A stretch of 13,616 bases of DNA from Deltaproteobacteria bacterium (GTDB lineage Bacteria; Desulfobacterota; DSM-4660; Desulfatiglandales; HGW-15): assembly GCA_020342025.1 (NCBI GenBank), contig CP070840.1:3215361-3228976 (forward strand), in the 5' to 3' direction. The notes beneath the pieces were generated by a model. That model did not search any database. It was not told the DNA's origin and saw only the letters and a program-made list of their open reading frames with translations. Position numbers and translations under genes: made by a program. Below, piece by piece: positions 1 through 7,015 of the stretch. Each line of letters begins with the position of its first letter. The first letter of the stretch is position 1.

Positions 1-150
1 CCGATCAGCATCACCAAAGGGTTTAGCATCCGGCCGGAGTTTACGTACTACGACTTCGATGATTCTGCTAAGCTTAATGACGGCAGTGATCTGAGTACTG
101 ATCGGGGTGATGCATGGACCCTCGGTGTCCAGTTCATGCTCGTGTTCTAA
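1..150 (+). CDS. C-terminal fragment of an outer-membrane beta-barrel (porin-like) protein
   Basis: Frame 1 is open from the window edge to a TAA at 148-150 and gives 49 residues; the gene starts upstream of the window. The fragment has alternating polar and hydrophobic residues, an acidic loop rich in Asp, Ser and Gly, and a final strand TLGVQFMLVF ending in Phe. A C-terminal beta-strand with terminal aromatic residue is the recognition signal used by the BAM machinery for outer-membrane barrels, which is why I call it a barrel. The family (porin, phosphate-selective porin, or other barrel) cannot be decided from this piece. A strong terminator follows 80 bases downstream, so this is the end of its transcription unit. 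Confidence 0.7.
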   Translation, partial: PISITKGFSIRPEFTYYDFDDSAKLNDGSDLSTDRGDAWTLGVQFMLVF

Positions 151-187
151 TCTGTTAACCTTAAACACTTTCTTCCCCTCCCAATCC

Positions 188-208
188 CCTCCCCCTTGAC
201 GGGGGAGG
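188..208. repeat. G/C-rich palindrome of a dispersed intergenic repeat
   Basis: CCTCCCCC (188-195) pairs perfectly with GGGGGAGG (201-208) around a five-base TTGAC loop, and is flanked by CCCCTCCC on the left and AGGGTGGGGGTGA on the right. This layout is that of a palindromic repeat I recognise from intergenic regions of many deltaproteobacterial genomes. It is not followed by a T-run, so it is unlikely to be a terminator itself. Confidence 0.55.
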
Positions 209-230
209 CCCAGGGTGGGGGTGAAAATCA

Positions 231-273
231 AAAAGGCCTCCTTTCCAAATTGGAAAGGGGGCCTTTTCATTTA
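231..273 (+). terminator. Rho-independent terminator after the barrel gene
   Basis: A 16-bp stem, AAAAGGCCTCCTTTCC (231-246) with GGAAAGGGGGCCTTTT (252-267), has one T-G wobble and an AAATT loop. It ends in TTTTCATTT. The A-run on the left arm means it could also work for transcription coming from the right. Confidence 0.85.
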
Positions 274-360
274 AGTCCATCCCCCGGCTGCTAGCCATTC
301 AGGACAAAAAAGAGATCAAGAAGGTTTTGGCCCTTTTAGACTGAATGCAAAAAGAAAACC

Positions 361-515
361 GTCATTGCGAGGACCCCGCACTTGATGCGGGGGACGAAGC
401 AATCCCATGAGATTGCCTCGCAGAGTTTACCCTGAGCTATGTCGAAGGGTCGGCTTTGCTCAGGGCCATGAGTCCTTCGACCCTGCCCAGGACCGTGAGC
501 CTGTCGAACGGCTTT
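361..515. repeat. Composite of two dispersed palindromic repeats
   Basis: The left part starts GTCATTGCGAGGA and contains the hairpin CCCCGCA/TGCGGGG (374-380 with 386-392) and GCAATC/GATTGC, the plan of a widespread GTCATTGCGAGG repeat. The right part contains CCCTGAGC (430-437) pairing with GCTCAGGG (458-465), GTCGAAGG (441-448) pairing with CCTTCGAC (474-481), and then GAGCCTGTCGAACGG, the plan of the common CCTTCGAC...GTCGAACGG repeat. The two appear fused, with the right end of the first lost. The reading frame open across 407-589 is a by-product of these repeats and is not a gene. In the rest of 151-669 I see only the terminator and a weak promoter. Confidence 0.65.
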
Positions 516-565
516 TCGAATGGCAGATGATGCGTCGATGGTGGATCAGGGTAGGGCGCGAGTGC

Positions 566-592
566 TTGACATTTCATGTGGAATGCTAGATC
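566..592 (+). promoter_or_regulatory. Possible sigma-70 promoter of the PilZ gene
   Basis: A perfect TTGACA (566-571) is followed after only 15 bases by TAGATC (587-592). The short spacer and four-of-six -10 make it weak. Transcription from it would leave a leader of about 70 bases before the PilZ start. Confidence 0.35.
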
Positions 593-669
593 CTAAATGC
601 TGCCCCCAGTCTGTGGGGATGCTGATTCATTCAAGGCTATGCAATACTGGAGCGGAGAGGAAGTAAGGG

Positions 670-1002
670 ATGGAAGATGAACGAAGAAGGGCGCCGAGGG
701 CAACGTTTCGTCTGGAAGTTGAGGTGTGGGGTCACCAAGGGCCGCATAAAATCACAGACCTGAGCACCAGCGGTGTCTTTATCCATACGGAAAAAGCTTC
801 TCAACACAAACCGGGCGATGAGATTGACCTTGTCTTGAAGTTTCCTACCGAGGGGGAGGCCATGCTCATAAAGGCCCAGGTTAGCCGTATTACCGAAGAG
901 GGGATTGGCGTGAAGTTCATTAACCTGACGCCCTACTATGCCGAGATCATAGAGAAATGTTACGACGCTCTAAGTGATGCCAATTCGGAGGATGATTCCT
1001 GA
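670..1002 (+). CDS. PilZ domain protein (probable c-di-GMP receptor)
   Basis: This is a 110-residue single-domain protein. Residues 5-10 give the RRRAPR motif (RxxxR with Arg6 and Arg10) and residues 30-35 give DLSTSG, matching the DxSxxG motif; together these form the cyclic-di-GMP binding signature of PilZ. The rest, including ALIKAQVSRI-like and GIGVKFINL strands (about 77-101), fits the six-stranded PilZ barrel ending in a helix and an acidic tail. The usual single-PilZ length is about 100-120 residues. By family knowledge such proteins relay c-di-GMP levels to motility, polysaccharide or envelope targets; the partner cannot be told from the neighbours. The start is supported by a purine-rich GGAGAGGAAG upstream. 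It is cytoplasmic, with no signal or membrane segment. Confidence 0.9.
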   Translation: MEDERRRAPRATFRLEVEVWGHQGPHKITDLSTSGVFIHTEKASQHKPGDEIDLVLKFPTEGEAMLIKAQVSRITEEGIGVKFINLTPYYAEIIEKCYDALSDANSEDDS

Positions 1003-1137
1003 ACTGATACTTTGATGTGCGCTCTGGTAAGAGAACTGTTTTATTGAAGTCTGAGGCCCTTTTGGGTGTGAGGTAAGACCAGGTCTTCTAGGCAAGGATT
1101 CTTCACTTAATAACCTCTCCTTATCTTCGCAGTATCG

Positions 1138-2196
1138 CTAGCCATCCTTTTTTCGCACATGATCACCCAAGATTTTCGCAACGGCCTTCCCATTCTCTTC
1201 TGCGGCGTCTGACAGGGCTGCCATAAGCGCTTCAAAAGCCATTCTATGATACGTTGTACCTACCTCCGACTCTGAAAAAGAGACATAGCGCTCAAGCTCC
1301 TTATCGGTCAAGGTCTGATAGATATAGACAAGGCTTATTTCGGTTGACTTCTTGGCACTTTCTTTTAAGTGGGGCCGTCGGAGATCCACCTGTCTCCTTA
1401 TCTGTTCAACATCCAACCTTTTCTCTCTCCACATGGCGCCTTCCATTGCGGTTGCGGTCTGCACAAGAATCATCAATGCCACTTGCGCATTCTTTTCGGA
1501 TGCTGCAGTGGCCGTGTCGAGTCTCCGGATCAGCTTGAGTCTGGCTTGGGGGGGAGGATTGTCTTGGAACTCCTTGCCAAAGGCCTGCACATCTTGAAGT
1601 TTTTTCGGACTGAACTGGATGTTTTCAAGGGCAGTAATCTTTTGTCCAAAGGGGGATAGAAGCCACGCCAACACTTCATGGGTCAGATCAGGATCAAAAC
1701 TGCTTTTCATGACCTCAAGAACCTTTTTTCGTATTTTCCTCCCCTCGAAAGCCTTGCGCCCGGCGCGTTGCAGAGCCTTGAAGAGCTCCGGTGGTAGTTT
1801 TGCCTGATGCTGGGCGAGTGCAGAGAGATACAACCCCGCAATCTGGTTGACGAGAACTTCCATCCCGGACTTCTCATAGAGTTCCACAACAGAAACCCTC
1901 TTTATCTCTTTTGGGGCGACTGCCTTTGGAGGAACCTCGAAGGACCTCACCATGTCAATCTCCTTCGGGTCATACCCAACGGCGATTTTCTTTCCGTGAA
2001 CCACAATGAAGATGGTATTACCATCCCTCCACACATAATCACAAAGCAACTTCTGCCCCAATTTAAGATATACAACGAGGGGTTTCTTAATAGGTTCGCT
2101 CGGCAGGTTGATTATCTTCTCTTCGACAGCATAGACAGACGGTTGCCCCCAGATGAGGAGGGCGAGAAGGAATGAAAGGAGAATCGTCTTTTTCAT
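1138..2196 (-). CDS. Secreted protein with two DUF2059-like segments
   Basis: This 352-residue protein has a signal peptide at residues 1-23 (MKKT, hydrophobic core, cleavage after SVYA). Residues 42-85 form a small beta region (YLKLGQKLLCDYVW...IAVGYDPKEID) like the N-terminal module seen in many deltaproteobacterial secreted proteins. Two helical segments look alike: 170-192 (LTHEVLAWLLSPFGQKITALE) and 294-325 (QTLTDKELERYVSFSES...), both resembling the core of DUF2059, where an acidic helix leads into an SP-G motif. The function is unknown; a periplasmic location is inferred. I chose the ATG at 2196 over an in-frame ATG at 2367. The longer form would put 57 non-signal residues before the signal peptide, would start inside a repeat, and would begin upstream of the promoter at 2308-2336. 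Confidence 0.75.
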   Translation of the reverse strand: MKKTILLSFLLALLIWGQPSVYAVEEKIINLPSEPIKKPLVVYLKLGQKLLCDYVWRDGNTIFIVVHGKKIAVGYDPKEIDMVRSFEVPPKAVAPKEIKRVSVVELYEKSGMEVLVNQIAGLYLSALAQHQAKLPPELFKALQRAGRKAFEGRKIRKKVLEVMKSSFDPDLTHEVLAWLLSPFGQKITALENIQFSPKKLQDVQAFGKEFQDNPPPQARLKLIRRLDTATAASEKNAQVALMILVQTATAMEGAMWREKRLDVEQIRRQVDLRRPHLKESAKKSTEISLVYIYQTLTDKELERYVSFSESEVGTTYHRMAFEALMAALSDAAEENGKAVAKILGDHVRKKDG

Positions 2197-2307
2197 AGCA
2201 AATACTCTTACCCATGTATGCCAGAATGACGCGTCGTTGAGGGCGGGGATGAATGGCATCCTTTGACGGGGGCATTGGGTGATCCCATCATTGCGAAATC
2301 TCAACAG

Positions 2308-2336
2308 ATTTAAAATGAATGGGCTGATTTTGTCAA
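2308..2336 (-). promoter_or_regulatory. Sigma-70 promoter of the secreted DUF2059-like gene
   Basis: On the minus strand there is a perfect TTGACA (2336-2331), a 17-base spacer, and TTAAAT (2313-2308, four of six). Transcription would begin near 2301, about 105 bases before the ATG at 2196. It lies between the two candidate start codons and so supports the downstream one. Confidence 0.6.
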
Positions 2337-2351
2337 TGGCTTTTGAGTGAC

Positions 2352-2479
2352 CCTGATCAACCATCAAGGCATCATCTGCTGCGTTGCCTTCGATCGCTTC
2401 TCCTTGCGGCGTATTGCCCTATACGCCTCAGTCGTCACCCCTCGGCGCCTTGCATCTAATACCTTGCTGGTGATCAGGA
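2352..2479. repeat. MITE-like dispersed repeat with terminal inverted repeats
   Basis: The left end, CCTGATCAACCATCAAGG (from 2352), and the right end, which reads CCTGATCACCAGCAAGG on the opposite strand (from 2479), are imperfect terminal inverted repeats about 128 bases apart. The inside includes CTGCTGCGTTGCCTTCG and TATACGCCTCAGTCGTC, wording I recognise from short repeats in Desulfobacterales intergenic regions. A second small inverted pair, ATCAGGAAT (2473-2481) and ATTCCTGAT (2503-2511), abuts the right end. There is no coding potential. Confidence 0.5.
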
Positions 2480-2678
2480 ATACTCCATAAGCTTCTGATT
2501 TTATTCCTGATAACTAAACTAGATGGTGGATTTGGGAGGGCTGCCTTTTATGCCAATTTAGGACTTACGTTCAAGATTCTTAGTAGGTTATATTCTCTAT
2601 GGTGAAGCAATGTGGGAGATTCGGCCAGCTGAATTTTCTTTGAGGCGTTGCCAAAACTATTGAAGGATACCTATTTTC

Positions 2679-2706
2679 TTGACTTGTACGTGATTACCCA
2701 TATTAT
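2679..2706 (+). promoter_or_regulatory. Sigma-70 promoter of the LysM protein gene
   Basis: TTGACT (2679-2684), a 16-base spacer, and TATTAT (2701-2706) each match consensus at five of six positions. Transcription would begin near 2713, giving a leader of about 80 bases. An in-frame ATG at 2648 lies upstream of this promoter and is therefore unlikely to be the start. Confidence 0.7.
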
Positions 2707-2794
2707 TCTGACCCGTGATAAGCTCGTTTCTTTGACAAGACGTTCTGTGAAAGGGGCCCAGAGGAAACCTCATAAAACGAGAGAGGGGGGGAGG

Positions 2795-3349
2795 ATGGAC
2801 GAAGACCTTAGACTAGATCGTTATATGGCCGAGACCGTCACCGGTGTGAGGACAAAGCGTTCCATGTCCCTCACGGCGTATCTCATTTCTGCAGGGATAG
2901 TCGTTCTTATTCTGGTTATAGGATGCGCTTTGTTTTTCAAGTTCCACAAGACCTCGACGGCGGATCTGGTCGCCACCAAGAATAGACTGAAAATGCTGGA
3001 ACAGAGGTTTCCCCAACTTGCGGGCCAGGTTATGGAGCTGGAGCAATCCATGTCAAATCTGAAGGCAGGCGGAGAATCTCTGACAAAGAGATTGGATGAA
3101 ATGTCCTACAAGGTTGCCCAGCTGCAGACGGCCGCTGCGGCGAAACAGGCAAAGGGCAAGGCCCCGGTCGGTGTCCAAGAAAAATCAGCCATAAAGACCG
3201 CGGCTGCTTATCATCAGGTTCAGCCTGGTGAGACGCTCTATCGGATTGCGAAGAAGTATGGAATCTCCCTGGCCGAACTGTGCCGTCTCAACCAAATAAG
3301 TAAAGAGCAGGCCATTAAACCGGGTCAAAAATTATTGGTCTCGAAATAG
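2795..3349 (+). CDS. Single-pass membrane protein with coiled coil and C-terminal LysM domain
   Basis: This is a 184-residue protein. A charged N-terminus (1-25) leads into one membrane segment (about 27-49) without a signal-peptidase site, so it is a type II inner-membrane protein with its C-terminus in the periplasm. Residues 57-113 have heptad-like Leu/Met spacing and are a probable coiled coil. Residues 114-137 are an Ala/Lys/Gly linker. Residues 139-183 are a full LysM module (YHQVQPGETLYRIAKKYG...IKPGQKLLV), a peptidoglycan-binding fold. The likely role is tethering the inner membrane to the cell wall or supporting an envelope complex; no enzymatic domain is present. The start at 2795 has a very strong GAGGGGGGGAGG just upstream. 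It is monocistronic, with its own promoter and terminator. Confidence 0.85.
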   Translation: MDEDLRLDRYMAETVTGVRTKRSMSLTAYLISAGIVVLILVIGCALFFKFHKTSTADLVATKNRLKMLEQRFPQLAGQVMELEQSMSNLKAGGESLTKRLDEMSYKVAQLQTAAAAKQAKGKAPVGVQEKSAIKTAAAYHQVQPGETLYRIAKKYGISLAELCRLNQISKEQAIKPGQKLLVSK

Positions 3350-3424
3350 GGGCCTGAGTCCCCGGCGTCCAAGGGAAAGGTCAGGGGAAACAAGCATCGG
3401 TCCGCATAACTAATCTGTTGACAG

Positions 3425-3457
3425 AGGCAGTGCCTTTAATGGCCCTGCCTTTTTTAT
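3425..3457 (+). terminator. Rho-independent terminator after the LysM gene
   Basis: AGGCAGTGCC (3425-3434) pairs with GGCCCTGCCT (3441-3450) with one mismatch and a six-base TTTAAT loop, followed by TTTTTATT. Confidence 0.85.
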
Positions 3458-3744
3458 TGCCCGAGAGCGATAGGCAGATAGGTTTTGCATGTTTCTTGCA
3501 TGAATCTCTCGATCAAGGCAAGGACGTGTTGGCAATGGCCAAAAGAGGAAGTCCAACGCGTCTCTAAGCCCAAGCACTCAGTGCCCAGAGGGAAAACCGA
3601 TGAGGTGCACCCCAGTTAGGGCCAGTGAGCACCTGAACAAAATTTGGCACATGTTGACGTTTTTCGACAATCCTTAGGGATGTCCAAGGCGATTGTGCTT
3701 GAAGAAGAGGCGAAGTCCAGCAAATCGCCCTGAAAAAAAGGACA
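3458..3744. other. Gene-free spacer
   Basis: About 290 bases lie between the LysM terminator and the ribosome-binding site of the next gene. I see a tandem TTGCATG TTTC TTGCATG (around 3484-3501), a CGAGAG/CTCTCG inverted pair, and a TTGACG at 3654-3659 without a convincing -10. No gene can be supported. The promoter of the following gene presumably lies here but I cannot place it. Confidence 0.4.
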
Positions 3745-3757
3745 GGGAGGAAAAGTC

Positions 3758-4825
3758 TTGGTTATTGTTTGTCCCACTTGCAACAAAGATTACAAAATTC
3801 CGGATGACAGAATGGGTAAAGCTCCAGCGAGAGCCAGATGCAAGAACTGTGGCGAAGTCATGGTGATCGACCCAAGTGGTGCTGTGTGGGCGAACAGAGC
3901 TGAGGTTGAGTCCACCGGCTCTCCCCATGCAAGGTCCCCCCATGGGGATCTGGGCCCTGGGATTCCCCCGGATCATGGCCTGTTCATGGATTTTCCAGAG
4001 GTCCAGGGCATCTCTGCAGAAAGAGTGGCGTTTGAAGAGATTCTTGTGCCTAACAAGAAGGGAGGATACAGAAACAGAAAGAACAAGTTCAAGGTCAAGA
4101 TCCTAATGGCCGTGTCGGAGGTTCTGGACAAGATCATAAGAGAGGGGGAAAGGGTCAGGCGAATCGGGAAAGGTACGGCTTTTTATCCTGTGGAAGTTAT
4201 TTTTGGCAATGGCTGGCTGACGATGATGTACAACCAATATGCCATTCTTGCAACCAATCAAAGAATCCTGCTCATAAACGTCAACTCGAGGATGAAGGGT
4301 ACGACCCACTACCTGTTTCAAGTGCTCTACGAAGACATAAAAAAGATTAAAAGGGGTATATTGTTCAGTAGCATGATCTTGGATCGAATAAAGTCGAAGC
4401 GAAGAGTACTCACGCAGATGAAACGTTACATCTCCAAGGAAATGAAGGAATTCATAACGGAGCAGAAATCAAATGTGAAAGGGGAACCAGAGGCGGTGCT
4501 TGAATGCATTTGCCCTTCTTGTTTTCTCCCCCTTGAAAAAGATCTCACCCAATGCCCCTCCTGTGAAGCTGCTTTCAAGACGGCCAAGAAAGCCACATTG
4601 AGATCGCTGCTCCTGCCCGGATTGGGGGATTTCTATTTGGGCCATAGGGCCCTGGGGGCCTTGGAATTGCTGGGCTCGCTCACGGTATGGACGTATGCGT
4701 TACTTCTCATATATGGCGGCCAGAAGGATGGACTGTTCGTGGCGATGGTCGTCTTGCTCTTCTACAACTGCACGGACGCCATTGTGACCTATTTCATGGC
4801 AAAAAAGGGCTACATGTTGGCTTAG
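3758..4825 (+). CDS. Membrane protein with two zinc ribbons and a PH-like middle region
   Basis: This is a 355-residue protein with a TTG start. The start is supported by GGGAGG at 3745-3750, seven bases upstream, and by the zinc ribbon beginning at once. Residues 5-31 (CPTC...CKNC, Cys5, 8, 28, 31) match the MJ0042-type zinc ribbon found at the N-terminus of many deltaproteobacterial proteins. Residues 140-235 (strands around FYPVEVIFGNGWLTMMYNQYAIL and ILLINV) look like a bacterial PH-type domain. A second ribbon is at Cys252, 255, 266 and 269. Two membrane segments follow (about 298-319 and 325-346), preceded by PGLGDFYLGHRALG, like the glycine-rich lead-in of TM2-type small membrane domains. 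The function is unknown. An integral membrane sensor or assembly factor is a guess; the domain order is what can be seen. Confidence 0.75.
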   Translation: MVIVCPTCNKDYKIPDDRMGKAPARARCKNCGEVMVIDPSGAVWANRAEVESTGSPHARSPHGDLGPGIPPDHGLFMDFPEVQGISAERVAFEEILVPNKKGGYRNRKNKFKVKILMAVSEVLDKIIREGERVRRIGKGTAFYPVEVIFGNGWLTMMYNQYAILATNQRILLINVNSRMKGTTHYLFQVLYEDIKKIKRGILFSSMILDRIKSKRRVLTQMKRYISKEMKEFITEQKSNVKGEPEAVLECICPSCFLPLEKDLTQCPSCEAAFKTAKKATLRSLLLPGLGDFYLGHRALGALELLGSLTVWTYALLLIYGGQKDGLFVAMVVLLFYNCTDAIVTYFMAKKGYMLA

Positions 4826-4928
4826 ATGCCAAGTCTGGCGGAAAGACTGCGCCCATACAAAAAAGGCAGAGCTCAGAAATGCGCTGCTCGCCCCGCTAAA
4901 TTCTGTAATTATTCAACGGGGGCGGACT

Positions 4929-4984
4929 CCCTTTGTAGGATTCAAAGGGGTGAGCACATGTCCAGTCCCGCGCCTGAGCGGGAC
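4929..4984. repeat. Two adjacent perfect hairpins in the spacer before the SH3 gene
   Basis: CCCTTTG (4929-4935) pairs with CAAAGGG (4943-4949). GTCCCGC (4965-4971) pairs with GCGGGAC (4978-4984). Neither has a T-run downstream. The second resembles the GTCCCGC...GCGGGAC core of common intergenic palindromes. They may attenuate or process read-through from the zinc-ribbon gene, but a simple repeat is equally likely. Confidence 0.4.
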
Positions 4985-5005
4985 AGCATGAAGCCCCAAA
5001 AAAAC

Positions 5006-5035
5006 TTGACTAAGTGGTTGTTTTTATGATATTTT
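5006..5035 (+). promoter_or_regulatory. Probable sigma-70 promoter of the SH3 gene
   Basis: TTGACT (5006-5011) is followed by an 18-base AT-rich spacer and TATTTT (5030-5035, four of six). ATATTT at spacing 17 is an alternative. The leader to the chosen start would be about 110 bases. Confidence 0.45.
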
Positions 5036-5152
5036 TTTATTGGATTATCGCTACGATTAGTACTCGACGAGTGAGATTGAAGTGGGGGAATGCGGAATAG
5101 CCCATTTCTCTTAGGAGAGGCGGGGGATTTTCGCGTGAGGAGATTAGAAGCC

Positions 5153-6136
5153 GTGAGAAAAAAGCAAATCATTATAACAATGATCCTGGCGGTTCTGTTC
5201 GTCCCGATGTTCTCCCATGCTGACTACTTCGTTGTGCTCAGGAACGGGGAAGTGCGGTCAGGACCCGGCACTAACTATCCCATTGTGGATACGGTGAGAG
5301 GCGCTGAGGTCTTTGAGATCCCCTCCACCTTCGAGTCCGGGGACGATGCCACATGGGTCCCCATAGAATGGAGAGAAGTGCCGAAGGCAGCCGAGGTGAA
5401 GGGCTGGTTCCAGTTAAGCACGGAGACTGAGTATGCAGAGAGTGGAGAGGTTGTGCTGGGATGGTATTTGTCCACCCTAGAGAATATACGGAACGTGGGG
5501 CCGGGTGAAATTCTCTATTTCTTCATGGAAGATGAACCTGAGAAGCTTCGCTACGGGGAGATGTTGGCCAGAGTTAATGAGGAGAAAACCCTGGGAGGAT
5601 TAATTTACCGAAAGGGAAGGTTTAAACTCAAGGAGAAGGTTCCAAGGCAGGTGGAAGTGGAGCCGGAGGTTGGACGATTCTACTGGTTCTTTATCGGGGG
5701 CTGTCAGGGGGACACGAAAACGGGAACCCTTGCGGAAAGAATGATGCAAAGGAAGATCTGCTTGGGGCAGCCCTACGAGTTGGGGCTCTTTAGGGTGAGT
5801 GCAGGCTTTGAGACGCTCTACACGAGGTGGCTCCATGTGGGTCTGGGTGAGTGGGTGGATGAGCCTGATTTGGCCCACAGGCTCTACGAGATCAGGAAGT
5901 CGGGCTTCCCCATGAGCGTGCAGGCGGATATACTAGACCGTAGGATCTGGAGGGGCATGACCAAAGAGATGGCCCGACTCTCCTGGGGGGAGCCTTCCTG
6001 GGTGAACACAGGCAGGGCCGACCGGCGAGGCAAGGAGCAGTGGGTCTATGACTACGGGACCAACTCTTATTACCTATATTTCCAGGACGGGATACTCGAT
6101 TCCTACAGGAAAATGGGACAGGGCATGAAAAGGTAG
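5153..6136 (+). CDS. Secreted SH3-domain protein with BamE/SmpA-like C-terminus
   Basis: This is a 327-residue protein from a GTG start. Residues 1-23 are a classic signal peptide (MRKK, hydrophobic core, cleavage after SHA). Residues 24-90 are a bacterial SH3 module (YFVVLRNGEVRSGPGTNYPIVDTVRGAEVFEI), typical of envelope proteins that bind cell-wall or protein ligands. The middle (about 91-260) is unrecognised. Residues 264-320 (RIWRGMTKEMARLSWGEPSW...EQWVYDYG...YLYFQDGILDSY) resemble the SmpA/OmlA (BamE) fold, with the GMT, GEP and WVY landmarks. Probable location is periplasmic; no lipobox Cys is seen at the cleavage site. An ATG at 5090 is in frame but would add 21 residues before the signal peptide; AGGAGA at 5138-5143 favours 5153. 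It is convergent with the psp operon. Confidence 0.75.
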   Translation: MRKKQIIITMILAVLFVPMFSHADYFVVLRNGEVRSGPGTNYPIVDTVRGAEVFEIPSTFESGDDATWVPIEWREVPKAAEVKGWFQLSTETEYAESGEVVLGWYLSTLENIRNVGPGEILYFFMEDEPEKLRYGEMLARVNEEKTLGGLIYRKGRFKLKEKVPRQVEVEPEVGRFYWFFIGGCQGDTKTGTLAERMMQRKICLGQPYELGLFRVSAGFETLYTRWLHVGLGEWVDEPDLAHRLYEIRKSGFPMSVQADILDRRIWRGMTKEMARLSWGEPSWVNTGRADRRGKEQWVYDYGTNSYYLYFQDGILDSYRKMGQGMKR

Positions 6137-6185
6137 GCGTTTGCACCTGTCTCGAAGTGATTAGATAAAGGGAGCGATGTTATCG

Positions 6186-6569
6186 CTACGTATTCAATCT
6201 ATGCTCCCAATCAAATTCCGGTGATGTGACGTAGTTCTCCATTCGTTGGATACGATGCTCGAGTTTCTCATATCTTCTTTTCAGCCGATCGGCCGCCGAC
6301 TTAGGCGAATGAATATAGCTCTCATAGAATTCCTGCTGATCGCTGGTTCTCAGGGGTAGAACCGGTTCCGGCTTCATTATGAGTGCGGCAATGAAATACA
6401 AAACGACAATGGGCCAGAGTCCGGTAAAGAACAGGAGTATGAGTGCAACGGCCCGTGTCCAAAAGATTGAAAAATCAAAATATTCGGCAATGCCCCTGCA
6501 TACCCCCAAGATGATTCCATTTCGAGAACGATACATCCCGCCGCGAAGAATTTTTTCAAATCGCTTCAT
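6186..6569 (-). CDS. pspC: PspC, phage-shock inner-membrane protein
   Basis: This is a 127-residue protein. Residues 12-66 are a PspC domain: MYRSRNGIILGVCRGIAEYF, with the GVCRGIAEYF signature, then a hydrophobic stretch (about 38-65) with an embedded WP. In characterised systems PspC sits in the inner membrane, senses envelope stress with PspB and draws PspA away from PspF. Residues 90-127 are a helical, basic-acidic tail (RLKRRYEKLEHRIQRMENYV) with coiled-coil character, which in known PspC proteins can interact with PspA. The ATG lies two bases after the pspB stop codon, with GGAAAGGA upstream, so translation is probably coupled. A later in-frame ATG at residue 12 is a weaker alternative start. 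It is the last gene of the psp unit. Confidence 0.9.
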   Translation of the reverse strand: MKRFEKILRGGMYRSRNGIILGVCRGIAEYFDFSIFWTRAVALILLFFTGLWPIVVLYFIAALIMKPEPVLPLRTSDQQEFYESYIHSPKSAADRLKRRYEKLEHRIQRMENYVTSPEFDWEHRLNT

Positions 6570-6571
6570 GA

Positions 6572-6814
6572 TTAACGGTCCTTTCCTTTACGATCAAGAA
6601 TAATGGTTTCCAGTGATTCCACCCGTTGTTCCATTCTGGACAGACCTTCATAGATCTCCTGGACCATTTTGGCTTCCTCAGCCTGGGTTTTTTGGTCTGT
6701 ACGAGACAGACCCCCTCTTAGGATTTTGATGGCCATGAGGATGGTCCCTCCCACAATGGCTAATGCCAGCACGGATCCCCCGAAAATCACGACAAGACCC
6801 ATAACGACTTGCAT
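6572..6814 (-). CDS. pspB: PspB-like phage-shock membrane protein
   Basis: This is an 80-residue protein. One membrane segment (about 5-30) is followed by a cytoplasmic amphipathic helix with GLSRMEQRVESLETIILD (about 57-74), the pattern of the PspB C-terminal coiled coil; E. coli PspB has a comparable length (74 residues) and layout. Primary identity to the E. coli protein is low outside the tail, so the name rests on layout plus position between pspA and pspC. The expected role is partnering PspC in stress sensing. About 200 bases separate it from pspA, with no convincing sigma-54 site there; it is probably transcribed from the pspA promoter. AAGGAG stands 11 bases before the ATG and GGAG two bases before it, so the start is slightly uncertain (a second Met is residue 5). 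Confidence 0.75.
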   Translation of the reverse strand: MQVVMGLVVIFGGSVLALAIVGGTILMAIKILRGGLSRTDQKTQAEEAKMVQEIYEGLSRMEQRVESLETIILDRKGKDR

Positions 6815-7015
6815 CGCTCCAGTGACTCCTTCAGATATTTTTCAGGCCCCTGATTCATATCGTACCAGCCAATGGATTTACGCCACCTAATCTACACCTA
6901 TCCTGCCTCCGATGGCAACCGCAAGAAACCTGGTTTAACGCCACGACTTTGCCCACGGATGCGTTCACGTGGAGAATAGGGACGGATGCACAGGGACGTA
7001 GCCGGACGACCTGTT

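Noticed and set aside
407..589. Open frame of 60 codons
   Set aside because: It runs through two palindromic repeats; the FDPAQDREPVERLFE-type translation is a known by-product of the CCTTCGAC...GTCGAACGG repeat, and no ribosome-binding site precedes it.
1807..2175. 122-codon frame on the plus strand
   Set aside because: Antisense to the secreted DUF2059-like gene, which has a signal peptide, promoter and coherent domains; the plus-strand product has no recognisable features.
3679..3732. 17-codon possible leader peptide before the TTG-started gene
   Set aside because: Starts after GGG with no proper spacing and has no regulatory run of codons; too short to support.
4826..5029. 67-codon frame directly after the zinc-ribbon gene
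   Set aside because: It runs through two hairpins and the promoter of the next gene, with no ribosome-binding site of its own and no recognisable composition.
6796..6858. 21-codon minus-strand frame overlapping the pspB start
   Set aside because: It could couple translation into pspB, but its ATG lacks a convincing ribosome-binding site and the peptide has no features.
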